Source: a virus
Reading direction: 5' to 3' (one strand)
Virus record (IMG/VR): IMGVR_UViG_3300032242_002123
Coordinates: 1 to 64,000 of that record
DNA length: 64,000 bases
Positions 47,623-57,796 of this stretch are shown here, piece after piece (the stretch's first letter is position 1; every line of letters begins with the position of its first letter). Below the pieces are notes generated by a model, which saw nothing but the letters and a program-made list of their open reading frames with translations, was not told the origin of the DNA and searched no databases. A program made the translations under genes and the position numbers.

Positions 47623-49407
47623 ATGTCAACAATTCAAATTAGTAACATATATAATAGTTTAAATCAAAAAGTAGAAATAAAACCACCATCTGGAGATGTA
47701 ACTGGATTAGGTTTAGGTGTTTCAGTTGGTCAACAAACAGGAAGTGGTATCGAAACACAAGTATCAAATCCAAATGTACCAAATCCAAACGCAAATAATG
47801 CTACATCTAGTGTGGCTGTTGCAAATCAAGATGCAGAAGCTGTTGATAATTCAAATCCATTTAACCAACCTTTTAATACTGGTGCTGGTGGAGCAAATCC
47901 ATTTGATAAATCTCCTGTTTTTATTGCAACTACACATGATCCAGATCCAAATAAACCTGCAAACAATCCAAATGCTAGAAATGCAGCAGCAGTAAATGAT
48001 CCTAAACAAACAGGAAATCCAAAATCTGAAATAAATCAAGGTGGTAGTAAGCCTCATACCATAACAAATATCGAAATAAAAGAATTAGAAATTCAAACTA
48101 ATTTAACACTTTATCCTTATTTATTTGGAGGAGAATTAGCAAGAATTAGACATCAATTTTCTGGTTTAAATAGAGCTAAATATTATCTTTTATTGAACAT
48201 GCTTGTTTACGGATTTGATAATAAAATTTTAGAATCAGGTGCATATGGTAGTGAGAAATGTGTAATCGATCAAGCATTTTTAGATGATTTTTTAAGAATG
48301 GCTAAAATTCCACAATTACAAGAAGCGATTAAAAAAACACCAGCTTATGGAAAAGGTTCTTTTGATGAACTTGGTAAACTTGGAACAACTCAAGCTAATG
48401 CTAGTCATTTAGATGAAAGTCCAATTACTGGACCTTCACATGAACATCCTAATTTACTAACTGCTTTAATGGAAAAAATACATCCCGGTGCTATTGCTAA
48501 ATTAGAAGCATATTGCAACAAAGTAAGAACATCTGCTTATATGAGTTTACCAAAAAGAGCTTTTGCATCACTTCAAAAATTAGTTGCAGGTATTAATAAA
48601 GTTATTGCTTCTTTTGCTAAAATTATAAGTGATATTTATAATGGTATAATGTATTATATACAACAATTTTTTGCCTTAATAAATGGCATAATTGCAAAAA
48701 TACAACAATTATTAATGATGGTCATTGAGAGTATAATTCCTATGGATTTAATGTGTTTAATATCGCTTATATTAGGTAAAGCATTGAATGATATTCCATT
48801 TTTCTCTTCAATAATGAACATGTCAAATATATTGAATCAAGCCACAGGTGGTTTACAGTCATATATAAGTCAAGCTTTAGGAGGTGCAGGAGGTGGTATT
48901 GCTGCTTTTGCTAATAATCCATTTGCTGCTGTTAGTAGATTTTTACCACCACAAGTAAATCAAATTATACAACAAGTTAATTCATTTGCTTCAAATCCTG
49001 ATGCGTTTTTATCAACAGCTATAACAAATTACGGTTATGCATTGGCTGCAAAACAATCACAAGGGCAAATTTATAATTTATTAACACAAAAACTTGGATC
49101 AAATTTTGCAGCAATGCATCCAATAGCAAGTTTCTTGGGTGCTAATGGTGCAGGAAATCCACAAACACCATCACAACTTGGTCCTACTATTACCGATGAT
49201 GGTAAAAACGTTTATAGTCAACCTGTAAGTTCTGCTGATATTCCTAAAAATACACCCGGTGGTGGAACATCAGAAGCAACTGCTGCTGGTTTGGCTAATT
49301 CTAATTTTGGTGCAATGAGATCAAAAGCCGCTACTGATGCAATTGCAACTAGAACTATTTTTGATTCTGGTCTTAATCCAGCAGCTAATTATATCGGAAC
49401 GCAATAA
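47623..49407 (+). CDS. Tail/baseplate structural protein, unassigned (594 aa)
   Basis: The N-terminal 150 residues are Asn/Pro/Gly-rich and look disordered. The middle (about 155-420) is helical with hydrophobic stretches (YIQQFFALINGIIAKIQQLL, then LMCLISLILGKAL). The C-terminus is Gly/Ala-rich. Position between hub and peptidase-spike genes and on the same strand suggests a baseplate or ejected protein. No family recognised. Confidence 0.6.
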   Translation: MSTIQISNIYNSLNQKVEIKPPSGDVTGLGLGVSVGQQTGSGIETQVSNPNVPNPNANNATSSVAVANQDAEAVDNSNPFNQPFNTGAGGANPFDKSPVFIATTHDPDPNKPANNPNARNAAAVNDPKQTGNPKSEINQGGSKPHTITNIEIKELEIQTNLTLYPYLFGGELARIRHQFSGLNRAKYYLLLNMLVYGFDNKILESGAYGSEKCVIDQAFLDDFLRMAKIPQLQEAIKKTPAYGKGSFDELGKLGTTQANASHLDESPITGPSHEHPNLLTALMEKIHPGAIAKLEAYCNKVRTSAYMSLPKRAFASLQKLVAGINKVIASFAKIISDIYNGIMYYIQQFFALINGIIAKIQQLLMMVIESIIPMDLMCLISLILGKALNDIPFFSSIMNMSNILNQATGGLQSYISQALGGAGGGIAAFANNPFAAVSRFLPPQVNQIIQQVNSFASNPDAFLSTAITNYGYALAAKQSQGQIYNLLTQKLGSNFAAMHPIASFLGANGAGNPQTPSQLGPTITDDGKNVYSQPVSSADIPKNTPGGGTSEATAAGLANSNFGAMRSKAATDAIATRTIFDSGLNPAANYIGTQ

Positions 49408-49410
49408 ATT

Positions 49411-51177
49411 ATGGCTCAACAAGATCAATTACTTTTTGGAGTATATGTTGGTTTAGTTCTTGACACACAAGATCCTGATAATTTGGGTAGAGTTAAACTT
49501 ATAGTTCCCGGTAAAACTGGACCATTATTTGAGGGATGGAATAATCAAGTTGATGATATTTCATTTACTTCTGTAGAAAGTAAAATCTTTCCAACAGATG
49601 TATTAGAAAGATTATTAGGCGTTTTACCTTGGGCTAGACCATCAATGCCTTTATGGGGAGGAGGTACAGGATCTCCTGTTAATACAAGTAGTTATAACCC
49701 AATACCTATACCTACAGATTCTAGTCTTACTGGTAATAGCGGTAAGTTAGGTAGTAATGGAAATTTAGATAAAGGAAATAAAAATCAACTTGTTCCAGTA
49801 AGAGGTGAATCTAATGCTTATTTAAATCCAACTGTAGAAAATAAATATCAAGAATTAGTAGCAGCTGCAAAAAAAGATGGTGTTAATTTAGGAATAACTG
49901 ATTCATATCGATCATATTCAGAACAAGTACAAACAAAAATAAATAAAGGTAGTTTAGCTGCAACACCCGGAACTAGTAAACATGGATATGGTTTGGCTAT
50001 TGATTTTAAAGGAGGTGGTGGAACTTCTCAAGAACAAGCATATGATTGGTTAAAAAATAATGCTTCAAATTATGGATGGTCTAATTTTGTAGGCATGAAA
50101 GGACCAGATACTAGAGGAGAGGGTGGGTCGCAAAAAGAACCTTGGCATTGGCAAATAAATGAATCGGATTTACCAAAATATGAAAATCAAGCAGATGCAC
50201 TTGCTAATGCTAATGCTACTCCCGGTGCTTCAACTGAAAATCCTAATGGTAAAACTGATACTAGATCAGTTCCTGCATATGATGGTCTTAATAATAAAGA
50301 AGGTAAATTTGGTGGTGGTGTAAAAGATGTAGGAGGTAATGGTTGTTCTGGATCTAGTGGTAATCCTTTATCAAAAGATGAAGCATTGAATATTTCATCT
50401 AATTTAAATAAACAAATGGATGCTAATAATCAAAAAATTCTTGTTAAGGATGGTGTTATGGATGAAGCATCATTTAAAGCTTATGCTGTTGCTCGTTTAA
50501 AAAATTCACCATTATTATGTGCTGCTATTGATCCAGCCGAAGCAAAAAAATATCAAATGGGTACTACTAAAACACCTGAAGCTTGGGCTGAATTTGCATG
50601 GCAAACTGCACTTGCTGAAAATGGAGGTAAAGTAGTAAAAACGGATAAAGATATGTACACAGATCCCGGTGGTTCGTTTGGTGCATTTTCAAGTAGTCCA
50701 TCAAAAGCTTTTGATAAATCAATAGGCAAATTTGTTGATGGTGATGCTAAAAAATATGCTGGATATAATGATGTAACAGATCAAAAATTGCAATCTTCGC
50801 CTGAAATAGCAACTAATGTAATTTTATCAACAATTGAAAGTCAAGTTACTAGAAAGAATAGTATTGATACTTTAGATAATAGCGTTGATAAACTAAACGG
50901 CTCATTTGCATCAACAACTATGGCTGCATTACGAGGAGAAAAGGGAACTTTGACTGCTTCCAAAGGTGGTTCTTTAATACAAAGAATTACAAATATGGGA
51001 CAAAATTTAATGGGTAGTTTAAATATAGGAAGACCCGGTGGTCCAATTGGTACATTTTCAATACCAGCTGCTGGTTCCAAGGTTTGGGTAGCATTTGAAG
51101 CAGGAAGCCCTCAAAGACCAGTTTATCTTGGACAAGTATATGAACCTTCCAATATACAATCATTAACAGGAGGGTAA
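49411..51177 (+). CDS. Baseplate hub/lysin: split OB fold with inserted M15 peptidase (588 aa)
   Basis: The start is a gp5-type OB fold (LFGVYVGLVLDTQDPDNLGR, GVLPWARPSMPLWGGG). Its end reappears at about residues 540-580 (GTFSIPAAGSKVWVAFEAGS, RPVYLGQVY). Between them lie an M15 D-Ala-D-Ala-type peptidase (DSYRSYSEQ, the metal motif SKHGYGLAIDF, EPWHWQ; about 130-250) and a second, unassigned helical domain (about 310-480, AENGGKV). It probably digests peptidoglycan during injection, the role the lysozyme domain plays in T4 gp5. Confidence 0.85.
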   Translation: MAQQDQLLFGVYVGLVLDTQDPDNLGRVKLIVPGKTGPLFEGWNNQVDDISFTSVESKIFPTDVLERLLGVLPWARPSMPLWGGGTGSPVNTSSYNPIPIPTDSSLTGNSGKLGSNGNLDKGNKNQLVPVRGESNAYLNPTVENKYQELVAAAKKDGVNLGITDSYRSYSEQVQTKINKGSLAATPGTSKHGYGLAIDFKGGGGTSQEQAYDWLKNNASNYGWSNFVGMKGPDTRGEGGSQKEPWHWQINESDLPKYENQADALANANATPGASTENPNGKTDTRSVPAYDGLNNKEGKFGGGVKDVGGNGCSGSSGNPLSKDEALNISSNLNKQMDANNQKILVKDGVMDEASFKAYAVARLKNSPLLCAAIDPAEAKKYQMGTTKTPEAWAEFAWQTALAENGGKVVKTDKDMYTDPGGSFGAFSSSPSKAFDKSIGKFVDGDAKKYAGYNDVTDQKLQSSPEIATNVILSTIESQVTRKNSIDTLDNSVDKLNGSFASTTMAALRGEKGTLTASKGGSLIQRITNMGQNLMGSLNIGRPGGPIGTFSIPAAGSKVWVAFEAGSPQRPVYLGQVYEPSNIQSLTGG

Positions 51178-51185
51178 TTAATAAT

Positions 51186-53261
51186 ATGGCAACACCTCCT
51201 ACATTAAATCAAACAGATGGTTCCATTCAAATCAATTCTCAAATTGATGAAATGCATGGAACTGAATCTGTTACTAGTATGAGAATAGATCCAAATGGAT
51301 CTACTGTAATAGAAGATTTATCACATTATACAAGTCAAGATAAATTTGGAAATATATATTTTACAAATTCAGATGGTATTACACACAAAACACCAAATAA
51401 TTATGCAACTTTTGTTGAGGGTAATGCTTTTCATTCGGTTTTTGGTGATTACCAAAAAGCTCTTCATGGTAGTGATTATGAAAAAATTGACGGTGATAAA
51501 CAATCAACTTCAGGAGAACAAGGACCAACACAAGTTGAAGCTGCAAAAAAATTACAAGAAGCTACTCGTAAAATAGATGATAAAAAAATAGATACTATAA
51601 AGAAAACAGCTGGTACAAAAGTGGAATGTCCAAATTGTGCAAATGAAATTGCATCTGATCAGGGGATGTGTTTAATTGAATTGGCTTGTAAAATAATAAG
51701 AATAGGTATCCCAAATTTTCCATATCCTCTTGATATTATTGAAAAATTTTTAAACTTTTTAGGTATACCACTTTTAACACCTGAACCTATTAAAAAATTA
51801 AATGGTGGTAAAGGTTGTGGTAGTCCGGGTTGTAAATCTGGTATGGTAGAAACCATGCAAAAACCTATTCAGACTGCAAATGAACAAGCTGCAAGTGATT
51901 TAAAAAGTCAACAAAAAGAATTAGAAGGATATCAAAAAGATATGGGTAAGGGTGGTATACAAATGATAGGTCCAACTATGGCAGATTTGGGCATATATGC
52001 TGGTCACACTGAAACCATGAATGTAGCAAAAACAGTTGCTACTAATGATAATATCTATCATACAAATGTATTTAAATTAGGAATGGCAGAAGATAAAAAA
52101 TATGGTCTTATTCCTAAAACTCAAGGTAATTGTAAAGTAGCTGTTTATTCTAGTCCAATTCCAAATCCCGGTAGCTTGTTTATACAAGCAACTGAAAAAC
52201 TTAAAGTTGTTGTAGGATCTCCCGGTATTGATGTTAACACTACTGGTAAAATTACAGTAAATGGTTCTTGGGTAGATGTGAGTTCTGCTGAAGGTGAATT
52301 AAATTTATATTCAAATAATTTAACAACTTTAAAAGGTAAAAATATTATACTTGATGCTAAAGATAGATCTGGTGATAGTGGTATAAGATTAGAAGCAGAT
52401 AATACTATGGTTGCTGGTGCATTAAGTGTATCTGGTGATTTAGCAGTTAAAGGATCATTTGTATTAGATGGTGGTATACATTGTACACATATTACAGCAC
52501 CCGGTGAGCGTATAAACAGTGAACCAACAGGTGATGCGCATCAAGTACATTCAGGGGCAACATGGAATAATCCAGTAAACGGGATGCAAGCAACTATATA
52601 TGACCGTTATGATAAGTCTTTAAAAGTAATTGGTAGAGATATATACAATACATTGTCTTTAGGTATTTTAAGACCAGCTGAAATTAAAACATTAATAGAA
52701 GAAACATATCATAGTATTTTACTTGCTATTCCTGTTGATAATACAGGTTTACCAACAGGATTTTCAATACCTACAAATGCACCAGCGGGTTCACCAGCAG
52801 GTGGACCTTTAATGGTAGTTGGTACTGGTATTACTTCAAAGGGGGATGCTGTTGTGTTAACATATGCCTATGTTTTTCCAACACAAATTATACCAGTATT
52901 CAATTTCCCTCATAATCATAATTCTCCCGGTAATGATCACTCGCATGGTTATACAGGTATACAAGCTAGTGTTACTGGTAATACAAAAAACGCAAGAGAA
53001 GCAAGTCCTGAACCAAGTCATGTTCCAACACCAGCTAAAACATCAGGAATAGGTACAAAACCCGGTCATAAAAGTATGGGAGACTTATGTATTCCTTGTA
53101 TAAATTTAGGTGGTGGTAAACATGGTTCTAGTCCCGCAAGTAAATATGGATTGGGTAATGACCCATATGGTGGTACAAATTATGTACAAACTGATGGTAC
53201 TTTTACACCAGATGGGAATTTAGTTCCACCCCCAAGTATAGATATTGGATGTGTGGGTTAA
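51186..53261 (+). CDS. Central spike-like protein (691 aa)
   Basis: An N-terminal segment (VTSMRIDPNGSTVIED, KFGNIYFTNSDG), a Cys-containing zinc-like site (CPNCANEI, with GCGSPGC) and a long repetitive beta region (about 350-450: LFIQATEKLKVVVG, GKITVNGSWVDVSS) resemble gp5 C-terminal or gpV spike beta-helices. A His-rich segment (FPHNHNSPGNDHSHGYTG) near residue 575 could bind metal at a spike tip. Shares a TTAA with the convergent gene at 53258. Confidence 0.7.
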   Translation: MATPPTLNQTDGSIQINSQIDEMHGTESVTSMRIDPNGSTVIEDLSHYTSQDKFGNIYFTNSDGITHKTPNNYATFVEGNAFHSVFGDYQKALHGSDYEKIDGDKQSTSGEQGPTQVEAAKKLQEATRKIDDKKIDTIKKTAGTKVECPNCANEIASDQGMCLIELACKIIRIGIPNFPYPLDIIEKFLNFLGIPLLTPEPIKKLNGGKGCGSPGCKSGMVETMQKPIQTANEQAASDLKSQQKELEGYQKDMGKGGIQMIGPTMADLGIYAGHTETMNVAKTVATNDNIYHTNVFKLGMAEDKKYGLIPKTQGNCKVAVYSSPIPNPGSLFIQATEKLKVVVGSPGIDVNTTGKITVNGSWVDVSSAEGELNLYSNNLTTLKGKNIILDAKDRSGDSGIRLEADNTMVAGALSVSGDLAVKGSFVLDGGIHCTHITAPGERINSEPTGDAHQVHSGATWNNPVNGMQATIYDRYDKSLKVIGRDIYNTLSLGILRPAEIKTLIEETYHSILLAIPVDNTGLPTGFSIPTNAPAGSPAGGPLMVVGTGITSKGDAVVLTYAYVFPTQIIPVFNFPHNHNSPGNDHSHGYTGIQASVTGNTKNAREASPEPSHVPTPAKTSGIGTKPGHKSMGDLCIPCINLGGGKHGSSPASKYGLGNDPYGGTNYVQTDGTFTPDGNLVPPPSIDIGCVG

Positions 53262-54280
53262 ACCGAAGCACACGAAACAGTAACTGGAGTACTAGTATGT
53301 GCAATCTGTTTAGATGTAACAGAATTAACAAAAGTATTGATTTGATTTAATCTTTCTTCAAATGTTCCAGTACTGTTATAAGTAGTCGAACCATCATCAA
53401 AGAAATTTGTCATTAAATATGAATAGTAATCATCTGCTGCTTTAGTATCAGTTAAAAATGATTTATAATTTGGTATATTAGATGATGCTGCAAATGCTAA
53501 TTTGACATTAAACATATCAGTTAAAGTACTATGTTGAGTTATTGTACCAAGTCCCAATAAACAACCAACTTTTATACCAACATCGACATAATATTTCACA
53601 TATAATTTTCCACTATTATTACTCAATGTTACAATTAATGCTGATGGCGATTGATATACATCAACTTGTTTATTATAATTTAAAAAATATTTATTAATAA
53701 ATGCTACAAAATCACTTGCACAAGCATCTTTTGCATTTGACACATAAGTTTTAACAAAGTTAATAACTTCAGATGCATCAAATGGTTTCATTAACTCTTC
53801 CATTGTTTGAGTTACAGGAGGAACTGTTATAGCACCATACTGATATGGTTTTTGACCTGTTAAATCTAAAGATAATAATGCATTTATGGATTCTGAAATT
53901 TTAATAGGAGTACCATCAGCTGTACAAATATAATTATCTATAACTTGAGAACCTCCATTTTGTCTTACTTCTGTTTGAGTTATCATTCTTGGTAAGAAAT
54001 GTACAAAAGTTTGTGTCATTGTCTCTCCCAATGAAACTCTAGGATCACCAACTGCTGTTAATGGACTAAAATCGGTAAAGGGTGTTATATCAAAAGGCGT
54101 AACAGGGTCTGTTAAAAGCCCTGTAGCATTAGGATCTGTTGCCATTGTTAACAAATCACATAAAAAAGGAAGAATGTTGTAATTTGGGTCTAAATGCTGT
54201 GCACTACCAATAGGATAAGAAGACCTATTTGGGTATTTTGTTGTATCAATACATGTTGGATCTATTAAATTTTCGTTCAT
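53258..54280 (-). CDS. Unassigned, probably structural protein (340 aa)
   Basis: A beta-rich protein with many Thr, Ser and Asp, starting MNENLIDPTCIDTTKYPNRS. It has no signal peptide or enzymatic motif. Encoded on the minus strand at the border between tail and replication blocks, with small genes upstream that end within a few nt of it. Function unknown. Confidence 0.6.
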   Translation of the reverse strand: MNENLIDPTCIDTTKYPNRSSYPIGSAQHLDPNYNILPFLCDLLTMATDPNATGLLTDPVTPFDITPFTDFSPLTAVGDPRVSLGETMTQTFVHFLPRMITQTEVRQNGGSQVIDNYICTADGTPIKISESINALLSLDLTGQKPYQYGAITVPPVTQTMEELMKPFDASEVINFVKTYVSNAKDACASDFVAFINKYFLNYNKQVDVYQSPSALIVTLSNNSGKLYVKYYVDVGIKVGCLLGLGTITQHSTLTDMFNVKLAFAASSNIPNYKSFLTDTKAADDYYSYLMTNFFDDGSTTYNSTGTFEERLNQINTFVNSVTSKQIAHTSTPVTVSCASV

Positions 54281-54281
54281 A

Positions 54282-54668
54282 TTAATCGTCTAAAAAATTC
54301 TCGTGTTGTTGTTTTAAAAATATGGTTTTAAGAAATTCCATTACAGCATCTCTATCTTTTGCAGTTTTAAAATTTTGAACTATAACTCTATCTCCTTCTG
54401 TATTATATCCAAATACTAGAAATGAATCTAAATATTCACCAACTATACTTTTCAAAAGAGTTAAATCTCTTTTAGTAATCATGTTATTTTGAGTATTATC
54501 TTTTAACCATTTATCTAAACTTTTTTGAAGTTCTAAATTATTGACAGCAGAAAAAACTTTATCATTTAAGATTTTAATCTCTTCTTTAGTCATACCTTGA
54601 CTTTTAACAGAAGTGTTTTCTGATGAAAGAGAAGGTATTTTAGTACTCTTTTTTCTTTTATTTGTCAT
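54282..54668 (-). CDS. Small conserved-type phage protein (128 aa)
   Basis: A basic N-terminus, a helical middle (LTLLKSIVGEYLDSFLVFGY) and a hydrophilic end. It resembles short T4-like-phage proteins that lie next to the sliding-clamp gene, but no name can be given. It starts within the previous gene (11-nt overlap). Confidence 0.6.
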   Translation of the reverse strand: MTNKRKKSTKIPSLSSENTSVKSQGMTKEEIKILNDKVFSAVNNLELQKSLDKWLKDNTQNNMITKRDLTLLKSIVGEYLDSFLVFGYNTEGDRVIVQNFKTAKDRDAVMEFLKTIFLKQQHENFLDD

Positions 54669-54981
54669 TATACTGAGTCGCCTTATTATTTATATTAAAT
54701 TTAACAAGATACTCTATAACTGTTTCAATCGAACTGGTTTTTAATTTAAATCTATCAGGTATAAATTGACCACCATCATGCATTTCAAAAAATTCTTCTC
54801 CAAAAGAATTATGATTATTAAAACATGTTATAAATACAGATGAAAATCTAGGATCTACAACAACTGTCCATGATCTAGAATCATGTTCAGCATAATCAGT
54901 AAAAACCTTATCAGTTACATACCCACTATCACGCAAACGCTTAATGAAGTATCCTACAGTTGTTAACTTGTTTTTTGACAT
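54658..54981 (-). CDS. Conserved T4-like-phage hypothetical protein (107 aa)
   Basis: The pattern SRSWTVVVDPRFSSVFITCF, then FFEMHDGGQFIPDRFKLKTS, is familiar from uncharacterised proteins of T4-like marine phages. It is downstream of gp45 in the same direction. Function unknown. TTATTTAT directly precedes the ATG. Confidence 0.7.
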   Translation of the reverse strand: MSKNKLTTVGYFIKRLRDSGYVTDKVFTDYAEHDSRSWTVVVDPRFSSVFITCFNNHNSFGEEFFEMHDGGQFIPDRFKLKTSSIETVIEYLVKFNINNKATQYNDK

Positions 54982-55004
54982 ATAAATAATTTATCACAAA
55001 TAAA

Positions 55005-55760
55005 CTATTTAACAAGTGCTGATATGATATATTTTAATTGAGTATTATCATCCTCTTGGGTTTCAAATAAGAAAACTTTAAATTCGTTATTGATTTTAAC
55101 TTTAATAGAAGTCTTGCTACTAGCTAGAAGCTTAAAGACCTCTATTTTAACTGACATTGGCGATAGTAAAGCTTGTCCGGTGTACTCGTTAGAAACTAGC
55201 AAAGAAACATTATCGACATTTTGAAGGGTTTTATCGTCAATTTCAGCAAATACCTTATCATCTTTAGTATAAAAATATATTTTATTCACATCGTTAACAA
55301 ATGAATAAGCAGACATGATCTGTTTAATCTTTGTTAAAGAAATATCAAAGATAGTGTCATATGACAAAGAAGCAATCTTTTCAATGTTAACGGTTGATTC
55401 TTTAATAATATTATCATCCACAAGATGATATTTAAAATGATTGTTTTCACCAGTTGAACCATTTGAAGATTTACAAACAATATTATTGTCATTAAGAATG
55501 ATTTTAAATTCACCATCATCACCCAAACAATCTAATCCAGTTAGAAGTTTTTTAATATTAATAATATTAAGTTTTACTGGTGAAATACTCAAAGGCAAAG
55601 ATGTCTTTGCATAAAGAATAACACTATTATCACCAGACGAACAAAGTGTATATATTGAATCATTATTGTTCCTAAGAACACAAGATTCAGTAAGCCTGTT
55701 TACAGGCTTTAAAAGTTTTTCCAAAGATGTTTTTGGAATTGGTATTAGTGTTTCACTCAT
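55005..55760 (-). CDS. Sliding clamp, gp45-like (251 aa)
   Basis: A two-fold pseudo-symmetric beta protein of 251 residues (T4 gp45: 228). Segments such as LKLNIINIKKLLTGLDCL-type strands and the final LKYIISALVK are as expected. In T4 the clamp tethers the polymerase and activates late transcription with gp33 and gp55. Overlaps the upstream gene start region by 8 nt. Clamp-loader genes (gp44/gp62) are not in the window. Confidence 0.8.
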   Translation of the reverse strand: MSETLIPIPKTSLEKLLKPVNRLTESCVLRNNNDSIYTLCSSGDNSVILYAKTSLPLSISPVKLNIINIKKLLTGLDCLGDDGEFKIILNDNNIVCKSSNGSTGENNHFKYHLVDDNIIKESTVNIEKIASLSYDTIFDISLTKIKQIMSAYSFVNDVNKIYFYTKDDKVFAEIDDKTLQNVDNVSLLVSNEYTGQALLSPMSVKIEVFKLLASSKTSIKVKINNEFKVFLFETQEDDNTQLKYIISALVK

Positions 55761-56247
55761 TTGATTTGCTATTCTTAAAGTAGTTTAGCAGACCAGATAA
55801 GGATTTGTCAATATTTTTTAATGAATTTCTAATGCTATCAACATCACTACGAGATAATACTGTTATTTCATTTTTAGAAATAACATCTTTTATTTGTGGT
55901 ACTGATGGCATTGGATGCAATTTTAAATTGACAGGAACGTCATTAATCATTGCAGCTGGAATAGTTTGCGATTCTTGCGGTATAAACTGAGGGATTACAT
56001 CAGGAATTTGATTCTGAACATAATCTTCCGGTAAAGGTTCAGCAAAACCAGCTGGTACTTCTGTTAAGTACCTAGCTGGTGGTGCCTTACGTCTTGGATC
56101 TTTTACTTGCGCAACAAAACTGTTTATATCAATTTTGTTGGCAAGTGGACTGCTACCCCTTTGAGTCGCATACTGGTCAATCTTCTTGAGTTGTCCACCA
56201 ACCATAGCGGCAAGTTTTGCTGCTTCTAATGCGTCATCAGGGGTCAT
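55753..56247 (-). CDS. Hypothetical protein between gp32 and gp45 genes (164 aa)
   Basis: An N-terminal helix (DDALEAAKLAAMVGGQLKK), a Pro-rich middle and a C-terminal helix (RSDVDSIRNSLKNIDKSLSG). No catalytic motif. It sits 3 nt after the gp32 gene and overlaps the clamp gene, so it is co-expressed with replication proteins. Confidence 0.65.
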   Translation of the reverse strand: MTPDDALEAAKLAAMVGGQLKKIDQYATQRGSSPLANKIDINSFVAQVKDPRRKAPPARYLTEVPAGFAEPLPEDYVQNQIPDVIPQFIPQESQTIPAAMINDVPVNLKLHPMPSVPQIKDVISKNEITVLSRSDVDSIRNSLKNIDKSLSGLLNYFKNSKSNE

Positions 56248-56250
56248 ATA

Positions 56251-57120
56251 TTAAAGATCGTTAAGAATATCCTGCATTCTCTTCTCCTGCTCCGTAAGAG
56301 TAGAAGATGTGGTTGTAGTTTCAACCTCTTCAGTGGAAACCGTTTCAACATTAAAATCATCTCCATCATCATTAACAACTGGGGCTGCCTCAGAAGATGT
56401 TGAATCTTTGCCTAAGAAGTGAACATCAAGAAGTTCCTTAACCTCATTATAAGTCTTGGACTTAAATATGGTGTCATATGGTCTGAATGCAGAGTAAGCT
56501 GCATCAATTGATGAATCCGAATCAAGAGTATCAATCTTGGAAGATGATACAAACTTTGATGTTACATAAGATGGGTAACCACCTTCGTTCTTCTCAACCT
56601 TAATCTTGAGATTGCAACCATTGGAAGAAAGATCAAAGATCTTTGAACCAAACTCATCCTTATCATCACCAAAACGAGCAGCCTCAATGATCTTCTCAAG
56701 CTGTGCGCCAGCATTGAGATACTTGACCTGTCCTTGGTTAGAAGGATTTGATGGATCGGAGATGACGTATGCATTATAAAGCCACTTCTCTGACTTCTTG
56801 AGGGGCTTGATCTGGTCAATCAAAGTCTGATTCTTGGTTGCCCAAATCTTGGAACGATACTCACAGATAGGACACTTCTCCTTATAAGTGTTAGGACAAA
56901 GAACTGAAATCTTCTTGCCATGAACACAGCTATCAAAAATATGCTGTGCGTATTGATACCAGCTATTAGCGATATTCTCAACGTTCGGAACAAGACGAAC
57001 TATGTATGTCTTGTCTGACTCGAACTTCAAGAAATCCTTGAAAGCGGACTCTACGTTGTTTTTATTACTGAATGAATCCTTTAAGGAATCAAACAGGCTT
57101 GCGTTGTATTTGGTACTCAT
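56251..57120 (-). CDS. Single-stranded DNA-binding protein, gp32-like (289 aa)
   Basis: Zinc region CVHGKKISVLCPNTYKEKCP followed by CEYRSKIW, an OB-type core and an acidic Thr/Glu-rich C-terminus ending KRMQDILNDL match gp32 organisation (T4: 301 aa). It covers ssDNA and recruits other replication proteins. Codon use is richer in C-ending codons than in neighbours, as expected for an abundant protein. It has its own promoter inside the end of the gp59 gene. Confidence 0.9.
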   Translation of the reverse strand: MSTKYNASLFDSLKDSFSNKNNVESAFKDFLKFESDKTYIVRLVPNVENIANSWYQYAQHIFDSCVHGKKISVLCPNTYKEKCPICEYRSKIWATKNQTLIDQIKPLKKSEKWLYNAYVISDPSNPSNQGQVKYLNAGAQLEKIIEAARFGDDKDEFGSKIFDLSSNGCNLKIKVEKNEGGYPSYVTSKFVSSSKIDTLDSDSSIDAAYSAFRPYDTIFKSKTYNEVKELLDVHFLGKDSTSSEAAPVVNDDGDDFNVETVSTEEVETTTTSSTLTEQEKRMQDILNDL

Positions 57121-57127
57121 AATCTAT

Positions 57128-57796
57128 TTATATTATCACGTTTTGGTTGTTCGTCAACTCTTTTTCTACAAAAGATTTGATTTTATTTAAACCTTCTTTT
57201 AAAAATTGTTTTGCTTTTGGTGATTTATTGTATCTATCATAATAAGATACTAAAGTTTCGTAAAGATTATTTGCAAAAAGATAAAGTTCATCCTTTGGTA
57301 CATTGTTTAAAATAGGAAATACATCACCTAATTCAAATAAACAATAAGGATTTATCTTGTGTTCTCTATAATGATTGAGCCATGAATATATAAATCCGGT
57401 TTTATTGGTAATATATTTCTCAACTGGTATCTTCTTTTCAATACAAAACATACCAATGAACCTTAAACTCTCCTTAATATCATCCAGTTGTGCCTCTGGA
57501 TTACGATCTTCTTTTTGTTTTTGATACAAAGCATAATTTTTCAATGCTGATCTTGTTGTAAATGAATTCAAAGATGGATATTTGTCATTGGGATATAAAA
57601 AACTTGGAGCATCAAAGAACTCCTCACACTTTATATGAGGAAACTTTCTCAAAAATCCAGAAATTTTAACCAAAGAAGTAGCAATATTAGGATTAATATC
57701 GGAAAAATCCTTCCTTATTCTAAAAGGTTCACCCTTTCTATAGTTTTTCAAGTAACAATTGTATATTCTCTTGTCTAAATCGGTAAGATTAATCAT
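57128..57796 (-). CDS. Helicase loader, gp59-like (222 aa)
   Basis: At 222 residues, the same size as T4 gp59 (217). All-helical, with RIYNCYLKNYRKGEPFRIRK, LRKFPHIKCEEFFDAPSFLY and SWLNHYREHKINPYCLFEL typical of this family. It loads the gp41 helicase on gp32-covered DNA. Gene order (helicase, small gene, 59, 32) agrees with this. Overlaps the upstream gene by 4 nt. Confidence 0.85.
   Translation of the reverse strand: MINLTDLDKRIYNCYLKNYRKGEPFRIRKDFSDINPNIATSLVKISGFLRKFPHIKCEEFFDAPSFLYPNDKYPSLNSFTTRSALKNYALYQKQKEDRNPEAQLDDIKESLRFIGMFCIEKKIPVEKYITNKTGFIYSWLNHYREHKINPYCLFELGDVFPILNNVPKDELYLFANNLYETLVSYYDRYNKSPKAKQFLKEGLNKIKSFVEKELTNNQNVII
57130..57157 (-). promoter_or_regulatory. Sigma70-like promoter for gp32-like gene (minus)
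   Basis: On minus: TTGACG (57157-57152), 16-nt spacer, TAATAT (57135-57130), 9 nt to the ATG at 57120. It lies over the end of the gp59-like gene. A TATAAATA also overlaps the -10 region. Confidence 0.65.
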
